64,000 nucleotides of DNA from Adiantum capillus-veneris. Lineage: Eukaryota; Streptophyta; Polypodiopsida; Polypodiales; Pteridaceae. The notes below the pieces were generated by a model, which was given only the letters and a program-made list of their open reading frames with translations, was not told the DNA's origin and ran no database searches. The DNA lies in the NCBI GenBank assembly GCA_014529385.2, contig CM043949.1, forward strand, positions 114,455,477-114,519,476. The letters are read 5' to 3'. This document shows, piece by piece, positions 43,126 to 55,330 of this stretch. A program made the translations under genes and the position numbers. Position 1 is the first letter of the stretch, and the number at the start of each line of letters is the position of its first letter.

Positions 43126-46100
43126 TTAAGAGATCTCTCTCTCATCCTCGCATAACTCAGCATAACTTCCTATATCTATATAGAGCTCTCCGTTTAAACA
43201 CATATCCTCTGTTTCATTTTGTAGCTCCTCTGCATGCACCCCATATAGAGTAGTAGCATCTTGATGCTCGTCTGGCACCACCGCAGCGGCTTCTGATTGA
43301 GCATCTTCTCTGATCTCCTCCATTGATGCCGTTGTGATTGGCACATGGTAGCCTTCATACGTCCTTGCACTACGAGGGGCTACCTCTATGACGTACCACC
43401 AGTTTGATGTAGACTTTGTAGGATGAAATATTACCTGCCAGAGCCACAGAACTTACATGAGAGCTTTCAAGTACATAACTTGTAAAAGGGGGATGTTAAC
43501 TATTTACATACTTACTTGTTCACAATGCTCGGGTAGTACGAAAGTGTCTCTTAGGTCAGTCCATTTCTTAGTAGAATCCATCTCAAGAAAACCAGACTCT
43601 CCTCTACGCACAGTAGCGTTGCGACCCTCCATGATTATCTTGAACCATTGCACGTCGAACAAGTCGACAAAAAATCCTCTGTAATCGATCCTCAAAATCT
43701 CTTGTAGCGTGCCGAAGTAAGTGAGTTCCGCCACCACAGGATCTGCATCAGAGGAACGTCGTCGACTAGACTGTTCAAATTTTCCCATGATTCCACAATC
43801 TTGAGTAAAACGCTTTTTGTCGATCCGTTCCACCCTAAAATGTCGACCTTTACACCATGCTGTTGTGTATGACTTATACTACAACGAACAAAGATTATGA
43901 GTGGCCGTTCAAACGTTTAGAAATAAAGTCACTAGCTAGTCGTACATTGCAAACTTACCTTGGTCGCGCAACCCCGAGAGTTCTCCCACTCTTCCTCAGT
44001 CACTTCGTCACCGCATTGTTGTGCGCTTTTCAATTGGTTGTGCAACCATCTTAAGCTCATGAATGTTGGTAGGCTCTCCAGAACCATCGGATAGTGCCTC
44101 GGTGGTCGTCTTCCCCGTCTCCACTCGATTCGTGCCCTTTTTTGTCGCTCTTGCTTTGCATCCTCATATTGTGAAATCCACTTTTGCATCACTGGATTGT
44201 GAAGCATGCAAAATCGGTTGATTTTAGCCTCTAGATCTTCCGTCATCTTCTTCTCAACACCGAGATTGCACATGACAATCCCAGATATGCGCTCATCATC
44301 TATGGTTCGCCATAGCATGTCCCGGGCTTTATCAAATCCGTCTAGCCACGCTCCAATGTACACTAGGGACTCTGATACCAACCAACCTTTTGCCATGCTA
44401 CCCTCCGGACGTGTCTTTTGACGCACATATCCCTTAAGCGTTTTCATGAAACGTTCTAAGAAGAACATCCATCTGGAATGAACTGTGCCAGCTATTTCCA
44501 CCTCATCAACTATGTGAACAAGAAGATGCACCTGAATGGTTAGCATGGTAGTAGGACAATGTTTCTCAAACATGCACACAAGCTCCGCAGCATTTAGTTT
44601 GGCGAATGGTATGGAGTCTACGTTGATCTCCTTTTGTGAGATCCATTGCACCAGCTTTGCAAGTTTGTAGATTGTGTTACGGATGTCGAGAGACAAACAT
44701 CCCTCAATGGCAACCGGTAAAATAAATTGTAAAGTATGTGCAGCAATGATATTAAAGTCCAGATTTTATGCAATGATATTAAAGTCCACTATGAACGTAC
44801 CTGACACATTTTATGCCAATCGTGTGACTTCAAACCGGTAAGCTTTCCTTCTTTACTAAAACACGTTCGGAGCGAGTGCACTACACCAGTGGGGGTCCGC
44901 AAAGATCGAATGGTCTCTTTTACTTTGCGTTCTTGGGCTCCTGTGAAAATGCATGGTGCTGTTTGCGGCCAATATTGCTCCATACGATCCACATTTCTAA
45001 GGTCAAATCTGGCTCCCAAAGTATCTTTCTTGCCGGTCAGATGGTCCCATAGTAGATTACCCACATTCTTGAATATGTGCATTGGATCGAGCAAGTGATT
45101 GATCATGAGTCGGGGCCAGTATGGTAACTCGTACCATAGAGATAGTCTCTTCATCCCTGGAGGCAATCCGTCATCGCACATCTCCTTCTGCTCTAACCAT
45201 GCTTGTGCAGACATCCTTGGTGGCTCTCTTCCTAAAAAGCCATCGCGTAACACATGATTCTCTGGAAGATACGCTTGATGACCTTCGTAGATTTGCTTCT
45301 TCAGTGAGGGCGCCCTACGTGCATTCAGTCTAGGTCCACATGTGACACATGCTCTGTATCCGCTTGTTTGAAGCCCTGCATGTATACACATGATAATAGA
45401 TCAACTATGGGAAAAAACAAGATTTACAGTGTCTGAGTGAGGAGTGTCAATAGATCACCTGAGCATTCTGTTAGCCCGGGATAGTCATGCATGGTCCACA
45501 TTAGAATGCCTCTGATCAAAGCATTCCGTCGTCCTGTGTGTCTGCTCATATCCACCACCTCTATGCCAATCCACAATTGTTGTAGCTCTTCCAATAGTGG
45601 ACGAAGATACACATCCATATTCTCCACTTTATATCGCCCTGGCACAATCAAGCTTAGCCATAGGTGCCCCTTCTTTGTAGTCAACCACGGGGGAATGTTG
45701 TAGTTGACGATGACAACGGGCCATACATTGTAAGATGTTGATCTTTGACCAAATGGATTTACGCCATCCATAGCCAGGCCTAAGCGCAAATTTCGAGCTT
45801 CCCTGGCAAAATTAGACCATGTTCCATCTATATGTTTCCAGGCTGCGCAATCTGCAGGAATTCGTAGCACACCATCCGAAGATTTATTCTCATCATGCCA
45901 TGATGCTAGGGCGGCCATGGACTTACATTCGAAGAAATGCTTGATGCGAGGAAGCAGAGGAAAATGTCACAAAACCTTTTGTGGAATTTTTGTCCCGTGG
46001 AGATCTACTCGATATCTTTCGGAATCACATTTCGGACACTTCTCCATGTCTATGTATTCCCCTCTGAAAAGAATGCAGTCATTAGGACAAGCGTGGATAG

Positions 46101-46776
46101 AATTGTAATCCATCCCCAAGTTTCGCAAAATCTTTCTTGCTTCATCTCGGGAATCTGGCATCACATTGTCAGCTGGTAGTATGTGCTCTTTAAGCAATCT
46201 ACACAACATAAAAATACGATACAGTCGTGTAAAAATCTATCAGATCATTATACATTTAGAGTTTTATTAAATTAAACTAATTGTAATAGATCACCTGAAA
46301 AGCACTGTGACGCTAGTGTCACTCCATCCAAACTTTGCCTGCATGTTGAGAAGAACCAGGAGTGCTTTCAATCTAGACATACGTGCTCCATTATACAATG
46401 GCGTAACGGCTTCACTTTTCATATCATCATAGATAAGCCTTTCTGAATCCATGATCGTCTCGATCATTTCATCAATCTCGGGCTCAAACATTGCCTCGTT
46501 GGGAATGTGCTCTGCATGATCATCCCCCGAGCTGTCAGAGGCTACATCTTGTGGCCTCACATATGCTGCTTGACCAAAGCGCCTGCAAACACATCTATTG
46601 GGTTGCAAGATTGCTGCTTGTTGGCCAGCGTCAGAGTCCGACGAGTTGTAATTGGCAACAACTCGATCTATAATAGATGGATCGAACTCGCCAAATTCGC
46701 GAACGTGCTGCAAAGAAACACGTCTTGTCCGTCGCACATCATGCTTGCATTGATTACAAGGACATAAGACCCTCAT
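43126..46776 (-). pseudogene. CACTA TNP2-like transposase gene, six exons, nonsense-mutated
   Basis: This is the catalytic transposase, which binds and cuts the element ends in the nucleus. Exon 1 (46,776-46,295) opens MRVLCPCNQCKHDVRRTRRV, a transposase-associated N-terminal domain. Exon 2 (46,198-45,459) holds CPNDCILFRGEY and CPKCDSERYR, then SYNVWPVVIVNYNIPPW. Exon 3 (45,375 to about 44,800) holds SGYRACVTCGP and LLDPMHIFKNVGNLLWDHL (Transposase_21 family). Exon 4 (about 44,725-43,940) matches the DUF4218-type region (CPTTMLTIQVHLLVHIVDEV). Exon 5 (about 43,885-43,515) is DUF4216-like (DYRGFFVDLFDVQWFKI). Exon 6 runs to 43,126. GT/AG borders join in frame for introns 1 and 2. A TGA at 45,967-45,969 (Arg expected) breaks exon 2. 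The exon 4 acceptor lacks a normal AG at the expected place. Confidence 0.88.
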
Positions 46777-46889
46777 TGAGAGATAGGTGTTTCAGTTGGA
46801 CGGTCCCACATCCTCGTCACTACTCATAATGAGGATAAAAATCTTATAACCTGGACAACAAATTTAATATTCTATTGGCATTCTTCGTC

Positions 46890-46981
<92 letters not shown>

Positions 46982-47403
46982 CTCACATTCTCTAGTCATG
47001 TCCAATCCCCGCACACCTCGGTCTAGAGGTGCACGGAGATCAGAACCACCGGGTTATAATCTCGTCTTTATTGGTCAATACCTATATTTGTGGGTACAAG
47101 AAATCTACAGACCCACGTCTACATGATACTGCATGTAGTGGACAAAACCCCTTTGCCTCTTCTCTAGCTGTAGCACTTCACAACATCTTTTCACAGTAGA
47201 TCTTTTCACTGTTCGTCTAACTCTAAACCCTAAACCGTAAGTAATTCGTGCGTGGACTCGATCTAACGTAAATAAGCGTAAATCTAAATAAACATAAATC
47301 TAACTAAAAATAAACCTAAATCTAATTTAACGTAAGTCTAAATCTAACCTAATCTTTAACGTCTTTTGGGATAGTTTCCTACGACGTTAAAACTCTCTTC
47401 TTC

Positions 47404-47465
<62 letters not shown>

Positions 47466-48583
47466 ACCTAAATAAACCTAAATAAACCTAAGTCTAATCT
47501 AATATAACATAAATCTAAATCTAACGTAAATTATGTTATATTAAAAACAAAGAACTAAACTAACAGGGATTATAAGAACCTTAAAACTGATTTAACACAT
47601 AATTTTTCACATAACTCGGCAAGAGTTGGCATTCTCATCACTAAAGATGTGAGAGTTAACTTCCGGCGGTGATGCTGCCTCATCTCCATCCACATCTGAC
47701 GACAGCAATTGGCCCTTTGGACCGTTCTTGCTCTTGTTACTAACTTTGAAGTTGTTGTTGAATGACTAGAGGTTGTCTAGATGGTCATTGTCGGGGATGT
47801 AGTGACTCTTGCCGCCCTGAAGATCCACCTTCTTCCCTATCTTCTGAAAACATTTCACCAGTACTTTTGGATCGACGGAGCCCACCATGAGTGAAGGCAG
47901 CAATACCCTATATTCCATTGAGGGCTTTCTTCACCCGCTTCATGCAGGCATCGCAGTCTATGGAGACCTAAATCTAATCTAATATAACATAAATCTAAAT
48001 CTAGCGTAAATAAACGTAAATCTAATTAAAAATAAACCTAAATCTAATCTAATTTAACTTAAATAAACCTAAATCTAATTTAACGTAAGTCTACATCTAA
48101 CCTAATCTTTAACGTATTTTAGGATAGTTTCCTACGACGTTATAACTCTCTTCTTCTTGTGTGTATGCGCGTGTGTGGATGTGTGTGCCAATAAAAAGAG
48201 ATAAATGGTATAACCTTTCTATCACCCATGCTAAGTATGATAGAATGGTTATGCCATTTCCCTCTTGAATAATAGGTCTTGAGTTCAACTCCTCGTCGGC
48301 TAGATCTTTAGGTCTTTTAATTTTAATTAGTTTCCTACGACGTTAAGTTAGTTTCTCTCTCTTTCTCTCTCAATGTGTGTGCATTTTTTTGTTTATGCAT
48401 GTTTTCTCTCTCTTTTCCTCTCTCAATGTGCGCGTTTTTTGTTTATGCGTGTTCTCTCTCTCTTTTCCTCTCTCAATGTGTGCGTTTTTTGTTTATGCAT
48501 GCTCTCTCTCTCTCTCTCTTCCTCTCTCAATGTGTGTGTGCATTCTTTGTTTATGTATGTGTGTGTGCGTTTTTGTTTATGTT

Positions 48584-48641
<58 letters not shown>

Positions 48642-48780
48642 AACACTATGTGTGTGTGTGTGTGTGTGTGTGTGGAGAAGAAAGAGAGAGAGAGAGAGAG
48701 AGTGGGAGAGCGTTACCTGCTCGTTGCTTGAGGGTGCCGAAAAACTCAGATCTGAGATCTAAGTTTTTGGGCGCTCTCTG
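46776..48780. other. CACTA 5' non-coding region with microsatellites and diverged direct duplications
   Basis: This lies upstream of the transposase gene. Microsatellites: (CT)n about 46,893-46,979, (GT)n about 47,405-47,461, (CT)n about 48,590-48,638, (GT)n about 48,650-48,673. A block near 47,325-47,410 (AACGT.TTT.GGATAGTTTCCTACGACGTT) is repeated near 48,085-48,165 and partly near 48,325. CTAAATCTAATCTAATATAACATAAATC-like lines lie both left (about 47,490) and right (about 47,970) of the HMA fragment. No promoter is evident. Confidence 0.8.
47632..47968 (-). pseudogene. Captured host gene fragment: heavy-metal-associated (HMA/HIPP-like) protein
   Basis: Read on the minus strand, the segment gives VSIDCDACMKRVKKALNGI, then a stop, then in a shifted frame SVDPKVLVKCFQKIGKKVDL and KSHYIPDNDHLDNL. 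This matches the plant HMA fold: CxxC metal-binding loop (CDAC), first helix KVKKAL.GI, then a VDP..L...L.K.GKK.EL-like second helix and last strand. The acidic/Asn-rich remainder (SFNNNFKVSNKSKNGPKG) suits a HIPP-type metallochaperone tail. It is inside the CACTA element, flanked by direct duplications, and damaged by one frameshift and stops. No metal-binding product is expected. Confidence 0.65.
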
Positions 48781-48907
48781 TTTTTTTTTTAGCCCAACCG
48801 GCATCGCTATGAGCGTCGCAAATTTACAAGTAAATTTGCGACGCTCATAGCGACGCCGGGAATTTTTTTTTTGAGCGTCGCTGTGTGAGAGTCGCTAATA
48901 TGAATAG
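48781..48907. repeat. Right subterminal hairpin and repeats of the CACTA element
   Basis: CTATGAGCGTCGCAAATTTA (48,807-48,826), loop CAAG, then its exact complement TAAATTTGCGACGCTCATAG (48,831-48,850) form a perfect 20-bp stem, extendable by about 7 bp with one mismatch. Further GAGCGTCGC and AGTCGCTAAT copies follow, up to the terminal repeat. Confidence 0.93.
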
Positions 48908-48922
48908 CCTCTTGTAGTGAGA

Positions 48923-50804
48923 AGGTTGGTCCTAGCAGAAGAATTAAAACAAACCAAAGACAGATTGGGAAGTCTTGAGAGTCAAACTATTCACAAATTA
49001 GAAATTCCTGAAGTCATAGAGACTGAGAGGAATAGGGAACCAAAAAGTGCAGGATCGAGAGGATCTTTATTAGTTGAGAAAGTAAACAAACCTCTAAATG
49101 CTCTCATGAAGGCATGTGAAGCAAGGCTTAAAATCAATCAAACACAAGACCAAAGGTGGATGACATACCCCTATGCAGAGCTAGAAAAACAAAGAATGAA
49201 AATGTGTCAAAGATTATCCAAATGGCCCAAGCTTTGGTAGAGCCAATGGAAAAAAATCCAGAGGAGTGGGTAGAACATCCAGCATCAATACCAAAAACCT
49301 CTTCAACACATGAGTTTGAAAAGACAAATGTTAGTCCAAAAAGTGAATTGGAGCCGGAGAAATCGATCAAAAGACATAGGATAGTGAAGAACACTATAGA
49401 TTAGGAGTTAGAAGGTTTAAAACCTATCATACCAAAATTGTATAGAGGGGACAATGGCTTGAATGAGATTTGGAAGCATATAGGAGAATCCAATGAGAAC
49501 AATATGGGAAGATATGTATTTCTTCCTCCTATTGAAGAATTTGAGGCAGGACCTCAAACAGATTTGAAGATGCACTCGTATTGGGCGGACAAGAGATCTG
49601 TGAGATCTTTGGATAGTCAACCTATATCTCTGAGAACTTTACCCTCTTATATGGGAGAGTATGAAGCAAATTCGGATGTGAAGGTGGTACCATTACAGAG
49701 ACTCTCCAAAAGGAAGGTGATGGACTCCCAAGGGTTGATAACCATATTGTCTACTCCAGTGGCTTGCACCATTACTTTTGTCGAGCGTCTCCAATAAGAC
49801 CTCACATGTGGACTACAGTAGGAAATTTCCTATAAAAATTTGGGGTAAAGGATCCAACTTTACAGATGCAAGAAGGGATGAGAGAATTAGAGAAGCCTCA
49901 GCTCAACATGCAACCAATACCCTTTAACAAGGTAGGAGAATACTGTGAAGGAGAAGAACCCTTAGAATGGATGCATATTCTAGCAACATTAGATGTGTGT
50001 GCTATTACGGAGGAACCAACGACAAATTTTTGTGACAAGGACGGTTATGATGTGGTTCCATACTATATGGTTGATGTAATAGATGATGATGATGGTGAAC
50101 AAATTTTAGGACAACTAGGAAAAACTTAACACACAAAAGAGGTGAATGGGGAGTTATTCTACGACTCTCTAGAGAATCTTGAAGGAGACGAAGATGAAGA
50201 TAATAAGTGCTTTGACAACCCCAGTGAGCAAAAGGAAATGATAGTGGAGGTGAAGTTTTACGATTAAAAACCTAGATGTCAAGCACGCTACAAGAAAAAG
50301 AAGGCATCACAAAATGCAAGAGATAACCCAATTCCTAAAATGAGGAACAAAATAGAATCCTAATCTTTGGTGAAAGCTGAAGACTACATTAAACATTTCA
50401 GGCCAATTCTCTCGGGATCGAGACTCTAGGACACAAGACAGAGGGAGAGATGTGAGAAAACAAACTTAGAAGTTGAAAACAAAAACTAAACCCAAGAAAT
50501 AAAAAACAAAACTGAACAAAATGGGAGAATCAAATTGGACCAAAGTTGAGCTCAAGAAAACTCTTAGGGAAGTATGGACAACTAAATTAGAAAGTGGAGG
50601 AGATGAAAAAGACAAAGGTGACAACAATATGAGTGTACCCTCCCACTATAGGAAATTCACTATTCAAGACCACAAGATAGTATTTACACAGCCCATATGA
50701 GAACGACATGATAAGGAGTCATATGATGGATTCGAGGATGCAAAGAAGATAGACTTAGCAAGACTTGGAGAGGAATCAAAACTAGTCTGTATAGCAGCCG
50801 ATCT
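48923..50804 (+). pseudogene. Gag-Pol linker region of the Tat/Athila-like element, after the CACTA insertion
   Basis: Frames: RLVLAEELKQTKDRLGSLE (from 48,923), then a charged region to about 49,400, GLNEIWKHIGESNENNMGRY (49,453) to TFVERLQ (49,794), then EEPLEWMHILATLD to about 50,129. The segments are short, charged and separated by stops and frame changes. I see no clear D(S/T)G protease site. A (D/E)-rich stretch at 50,070-50,260 is unremarkable. The start of pol homology is near 50,730 (KIDLARLGEESKLV). Confidence 0.55.
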
Positions 50805-51095
50805 TAGTCATGAAGAGGAAGAGGAGCTTGTAAGCCTTCTCTGAGAATACAAGGACGTGTTTACATGGTTATATAAGGACTTAAAGGGAGTGGATCCTAC
50901 AATATGCCAACATACTATCCCTTTAAAACTTGATGGAAAGCCTAGCAGAAAAAGGCCATACACATACAATGACACCTTTGCTAAGCGTGTCAAGGAAGAA
51001 ATCGATAAGCCAAAAGAAGCAGACTTCATCTATGAGATAGAACACACCAACTGGGTATCTCCAATCATCATGGTGTCCCAAAAGAATTGAAAATT

Positions 51096-51129
<34 letters not shown>

Positions 51130-52225
51130 CAATCTCAAGAAGGTTAGTGCAGCCACGATAAGGGATAATTATCCCCTATCAATCACTAATCATGTCCTTG
51201 AATGAGTGGCAAGAAAGGGTGAATATTCCTTCTTGGATGGATACTCTGGCTACAACCAACAGGCAATTACACATGAGGATCAATATAAAATGGCACCTGC
51301 CACTAAATGGGGCATACTTGCATATTGCAACATTCCAAAGATTGATGGCACATACTTTCAAAGAGTACTTGAGGATCTTCCTGGAAATCTATAGGGATGA
51401 CCTATGTGTACACTCTCTCCTGAGAGCGGAACATACAGAACACCTCAAAAAATTATTTAAAAAGTGCAAGATGTATAGGATCTGTCTTAATTCACAAAAG
51501 TGTGTTTTTATAGTCAGACAAGGATGAACCTTAGGACATATTGTCTCAGAAAATGGCATATCCACGAGTTTGGATAAGATAAAAGTGATTATTGAAATGC
51601 CTAAACCCATCAATGCAAAGCAAGTATGATGCTTTATGGGACGTTGTGGTTATTATAGGAGGTTCATACATATGTATGCAATCATTGCCCAGCCTCTATA
51701 TATATTTATAGTAATCTTTGAATGGATGGATGAGTGTGAGGAATCATTTAAGAAATTAAAATATGCTCTCATATCTACTCCAGTGTTAAAAGCACCGGAC
51801 TAGGAAAAAATCTTTCACGTTCATATTGATGCGTCTGCATTTGCTATAGGATGTATTTGGGCTCAGCCAGGAGACGAAACTATGAATTTTCCAGTATGTT
51901 ATGCCAGTCTCGACAACTTAACTCTACTGAAAGAGAGAGGCTTGGAATTATTTATGTTGTTAAGAAATTTTGACATTATCTCCTCGCAACAAATAAGTTT
52001 GTGTTTTTCACGGACCATCAAGCCCTCTGATACCTTGTAAACAAACCATGCAATACATGACGAATTGTAAGATGGTTCATCATACTGCTTGAGTTTGACT
52101 TTATTGTAATGGTTAAGAAGGGGAAGACGCATTTTCAAGTAGATCACCTTTCTAGATTTCCAAATGGAGAAGCTCGAGAGGGAGTAGATGATGATATCCC
52201 TGATGCACATCTCTTTCATGTATAA
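50730..52225 (+). pseudogene. Reverse transcriptase and RNase H of the Tat/Athila-like element (decayed)
   Basis: In order: EYKDVFTWLYKDLKGVDP after an in-frame TGA (Arg expected, about 50,842), then HTIPLK, DFIYEIEHTNWVSPIIM and FLDGYSGYNQ (first catalytic region). After a frame change come ATFQRLM-like and FLEIYRDDLCVHS (YxDD box, intact as YRDD), IVSENGIST, and HVHIDASAFAIGCI for RNase H. A (TG)n microsatellite (51,098-51,128) lies inside RT, and several stops and frame changes follow. Similarity in style is to plant Tat-lineage elements. Confidence 0.8.
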
Positions 52226-54010
52226 ATGGTACCTATGTGGTCCCAAGGGATAGGAAGCCTACTATCACACAGCGGAGAATTTGATAAGACTGACTAAGAC
52301 CATAAACCACAAAAGGTTTGAAAAGCTAAGAACTTTTAGTTCATGTTTATATCATCTAGGCTCCAACGGTATCCTACGAGTGTGCAAAAGTCCAGAGGAA
52401 TATTATACCTACTTTTTGGAAGCACATAATCAGGACTTAACATTTCATTGCTCATCCACAAAAACTTATCAACACTTGAGACAATTAGGAGTGTATTGAC
52501 CAACTATGTGTGCTGATGTTTATGATTATATAACTAGTTGTGCCAATTGCAGATCAAACCCACTAGTAGAACATGCAACATTGTTTCAAATAATAGTTAC
52601 ACCGAAATGGAGTCAATATATGGTTCACTTCTTGGAAATGCAAACATTTCTTGCAAATACCACTAGAGCACGTCAGAGAGCGATAGAAATCAAATCTCAT
52701 GACTTCACTTTGATTGAAAGCCAGCTTTATAAACGAGGAAAGATAACTAGCTTAGGCTATGCACAACAAAAAGCATGAACCTTCCAATCCTTGAGCAAGC
52801 ACATGAAGGAATAAGTGGAGGCCATTTCTCAGGGGAAAAGAAAACAAAATTTTTTTTGAGCGCTAGAATATGGTGGCCAACATTACGTATGGATGCGGAC
52901 AGATATACAAGACGATGTGACTCTTGTCAACGCACCAAAGTGTCAATAAAACGTGATGAAATGCCCTTAAAACCAATAATGGGAGCTAGAGCTTTTGCTA
53001 AGTGGGGAACAGACTTTGTGGGACCAATTTAAACCCCCCACTTACAAAACACATGCCCAATGTATAATTGTAGCCACGGATTATCTCACTAAATGGGTTG
53101 AAGCTAAAGCTACACAAAAAGCTAATGCCATCAATATTCTACAATTTCTATCTGAAAATGTCTTTGGTATATATGGTCTACCCATAGAAATTGATAGTCA
53201 TTAGAGCACACATTTTACAAATGAAGTGATTCAAAATATTCTTGATGAGTTCATGGTACTTCATAAAACGTTTCCCCCGTACCACCCAGAAGCTAATGGG
53301 CAGGCACAAGCTACAAATAAGACTCTGTGTACAATCTTAACAAAAATAGCCTCAGAGTCAAGAACAGATTGGGATCAAAATCTACATTGGACACTATGGG
53401 CTTATAGAATTCCTTATAAAACCTCGATTGGAACGACACCGTACAACATGGTATTTGGTTTTAACGATATCTTGCATATGGAATTCCTAATCCCAACACT
53501 AAGAGCAGCCAAAAAACTTGAGTGGACAGGCCATGAAATGTCTTCACGGATAGATGACCTTGAAAGGCTAGATGAGCTTTGCTTATAGGTAGTAGCCTCC
53601 AACTATGCGCAAAAATAGAGGCAAAAAGAGTTTTTTGATAAGCATGTATGCTCAAAATAATTCAAAACATGTGATTATGTCCTAATTTACACTTTAAAAC
53701 AACACGCCAAGAAGCTAAAGAAGCAAGAATGGAACCATTTGTGATCAAAGACTTATCAGCAAGTGGCACCGTTAAACTTGCTACATTAGACGGTGACAAA
53801 ATGCCCAACTAGATTAGTGGATGTCAGTTAAAAGAATTTCAATCACCCCTAACCTAGGATATACTTCTAAACATCCACAAGAAAAAGAAACGGACCCAAG
53901 AAAACTAGCAGATTCTTGTTGAAGCACAAACAGAGGCCAAGGAAAGAATAGAATACCTAAGCGAAAGCCTCTTTGATAGAAACTACAACATGGGCCTCCC
54001 CTAACGATTA
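52226..54010 (+). pseudogene. Integrase region of the Tat/Athila-like element
   Basis: A pre-integrase part (52,281-52,499, LRTFSSCLYHLGSNGILRV) is followed by an intact HHCC zinc finger (EQAHEGISGGHF...CDSCQRTK, 52,775-52,950). The core shows GTDFVGPI, ATDYLTKWVEAKA, an in-frame TAG near 53,203, and YHPEANGQAQATNK, where the catalytic Glu expected after NGQA is Gln. The C-terminal part has VIKDLSASGTVKLATLDG (about 53,740-53,790). At least five stops or frame changes make it non-functional. Confidence 0.85.
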
Positions 54011-55330
54011 ATGAAATTAAAGTAATAGAATTTGAAGCAAAGGATATGTAGGATCCTGCAATTACTATCAAACTAGGATGCAATCAAGTGGAAGCGATGA
54101 AATGCTTGATTCAGGTTCTCAAGGTAATCTGCTCTCCTACATCCTTAACAAGAAACTCCAACTTGACAATTAATTACAATCAGCACAACAAGAACTTCAC
54201 ACTTATTCAAAGCACTCAATCAAGGTAATGGGTTGGACAAAGCTCTTGGTATAGATTAACAATATGTCTGTATGCATAGGTTTTATGTGGTAGAAGATAA
54301 GCCCACACAATATCCTTTATTGCTTGGGCAACCGTGGCAAAGAAGGTACAATGTACAACTTGATTGGATCTCTAATACAGTCAACATCCAATCTGCTTTA
54401 GGAAAACAGCAAGTTCCTTTTGCTACTTTAGCTGCAGACAGATCATCCGTGATGCACTCGACGGATAAAGGCAAGCAACCCTTACAAACAACAACTGTCT
54501 AACAATGGGTTCCAAAGAGACCAACAAAGCAAGCAAAGAAAGTCATTATAGCGACTACTCTTCCCAGGAAAAAAGTTCAACAAGTGAGAAAAAATCCATG
54601 GGAATTCACGACAGGGTACCATGACAACTCCCACCTATTCTACCTGCCAAAGATACCAAGCAGATATGGATCAGAAAGGATAAAGTCTCAAGGTTTCAAC
54701 AAAGTCGATTCCAAGATATCTCTCCATTGAATTCCACTACAACCCGCAAGCTAAAATCATAGTTTATCCTTAAGAAAATATGGGTTACCAAAGCAACTAC
54801 TTATGGCCCAAATTAAACATACACAAATCTCGATTCCAAAACAAAAACTCGAGGAAATCCCTCCATTACAAACTTTGAAAAGCCAACCACAAGCATGTAC
54901 CAATCAAACCATATGCGTAGTTAAGTTTTCCTAAGAGTGTCTGCCAAACTCCAATTTGGATATCTAAACAAAGGCCATCCACAACTCACAAAGGTGACAC
55001 ACATCCCAATGGTTCCACGGGCTTCAATATCTATAGACTATCAAAGAGAGAGCAGCCAAACTGGAGAGCTTAATATTTCACCACTCTCACAATATTCATA
55101 CTTTCACTGGAAACCTCAACATCAAATTCCAATAAGCATCATGCTTATACCTTCCTCATGCACATCCTCAATTTTTCCATGCATTGTGTGAGTATGTATA
55201 CAGGGCTGCATTGCATAGCCATCATTAGCACAATGTTGGTTCCTATGCACATCATATACCCTATAGCGACACACCGTCATCCAGAAGAACTCCAACTAGG
55301 AAGGGGAGAGTTATGGTCATTTAGGCCAAA
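54011..55330 (+). pseudogene. 3' region after integrase with a protease-like fragment
   Basis: At 54,272-54,502 a 76-codon frame contains FYVVEDKPTQYPLLLGQPWQ, close in form to the C-terminal part of a retropepsin domain ((V/I)LLG.PW.). It lies downstream of integrase, the wrong side for gag-pro-pol order. It may belong to another element or to a rearranged copy. Frames beyond (NPWEFTTGYHDNSHLFYLP near 54,600) are broken and unrecognised. A purine tract AGGAAGGGGAGAG lies near 55,298-55,311, a possible polypurine tract. Confidence 0.4.

Larger units (their letters stand above)
40956..48919 (-). mobile_element. CACTA (En/Spm-type) DNA transposon, 7,964 bp
   Basis: The ends are the inverted repeat CACTACAAGAGG...CCTCTTGTAGTG. 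The 3-bp target duplication is AGA (40,953-40,955 and 48,920-48,922). Subterminal regions are full of TAGCGACG-type repeats, typical of plant CACTA elements. Two minus-strand genes are present: a TNP2-like transposase (43,126-46,776) and a proline-rich second gene (about 41,540-42,853). It sits inside the retroelement gag frame. Both genes contain stops, so the element is complete in structure but probably not autonomous now. Confidence 0.96.

Noticed and set aside
47221-47250. Interstitial telomere repeat (CTAAACCCTAAACC)
   Set aside because: Only about two imperfect units are present among many CTAAATCTAA lines, too few to call telomeric.
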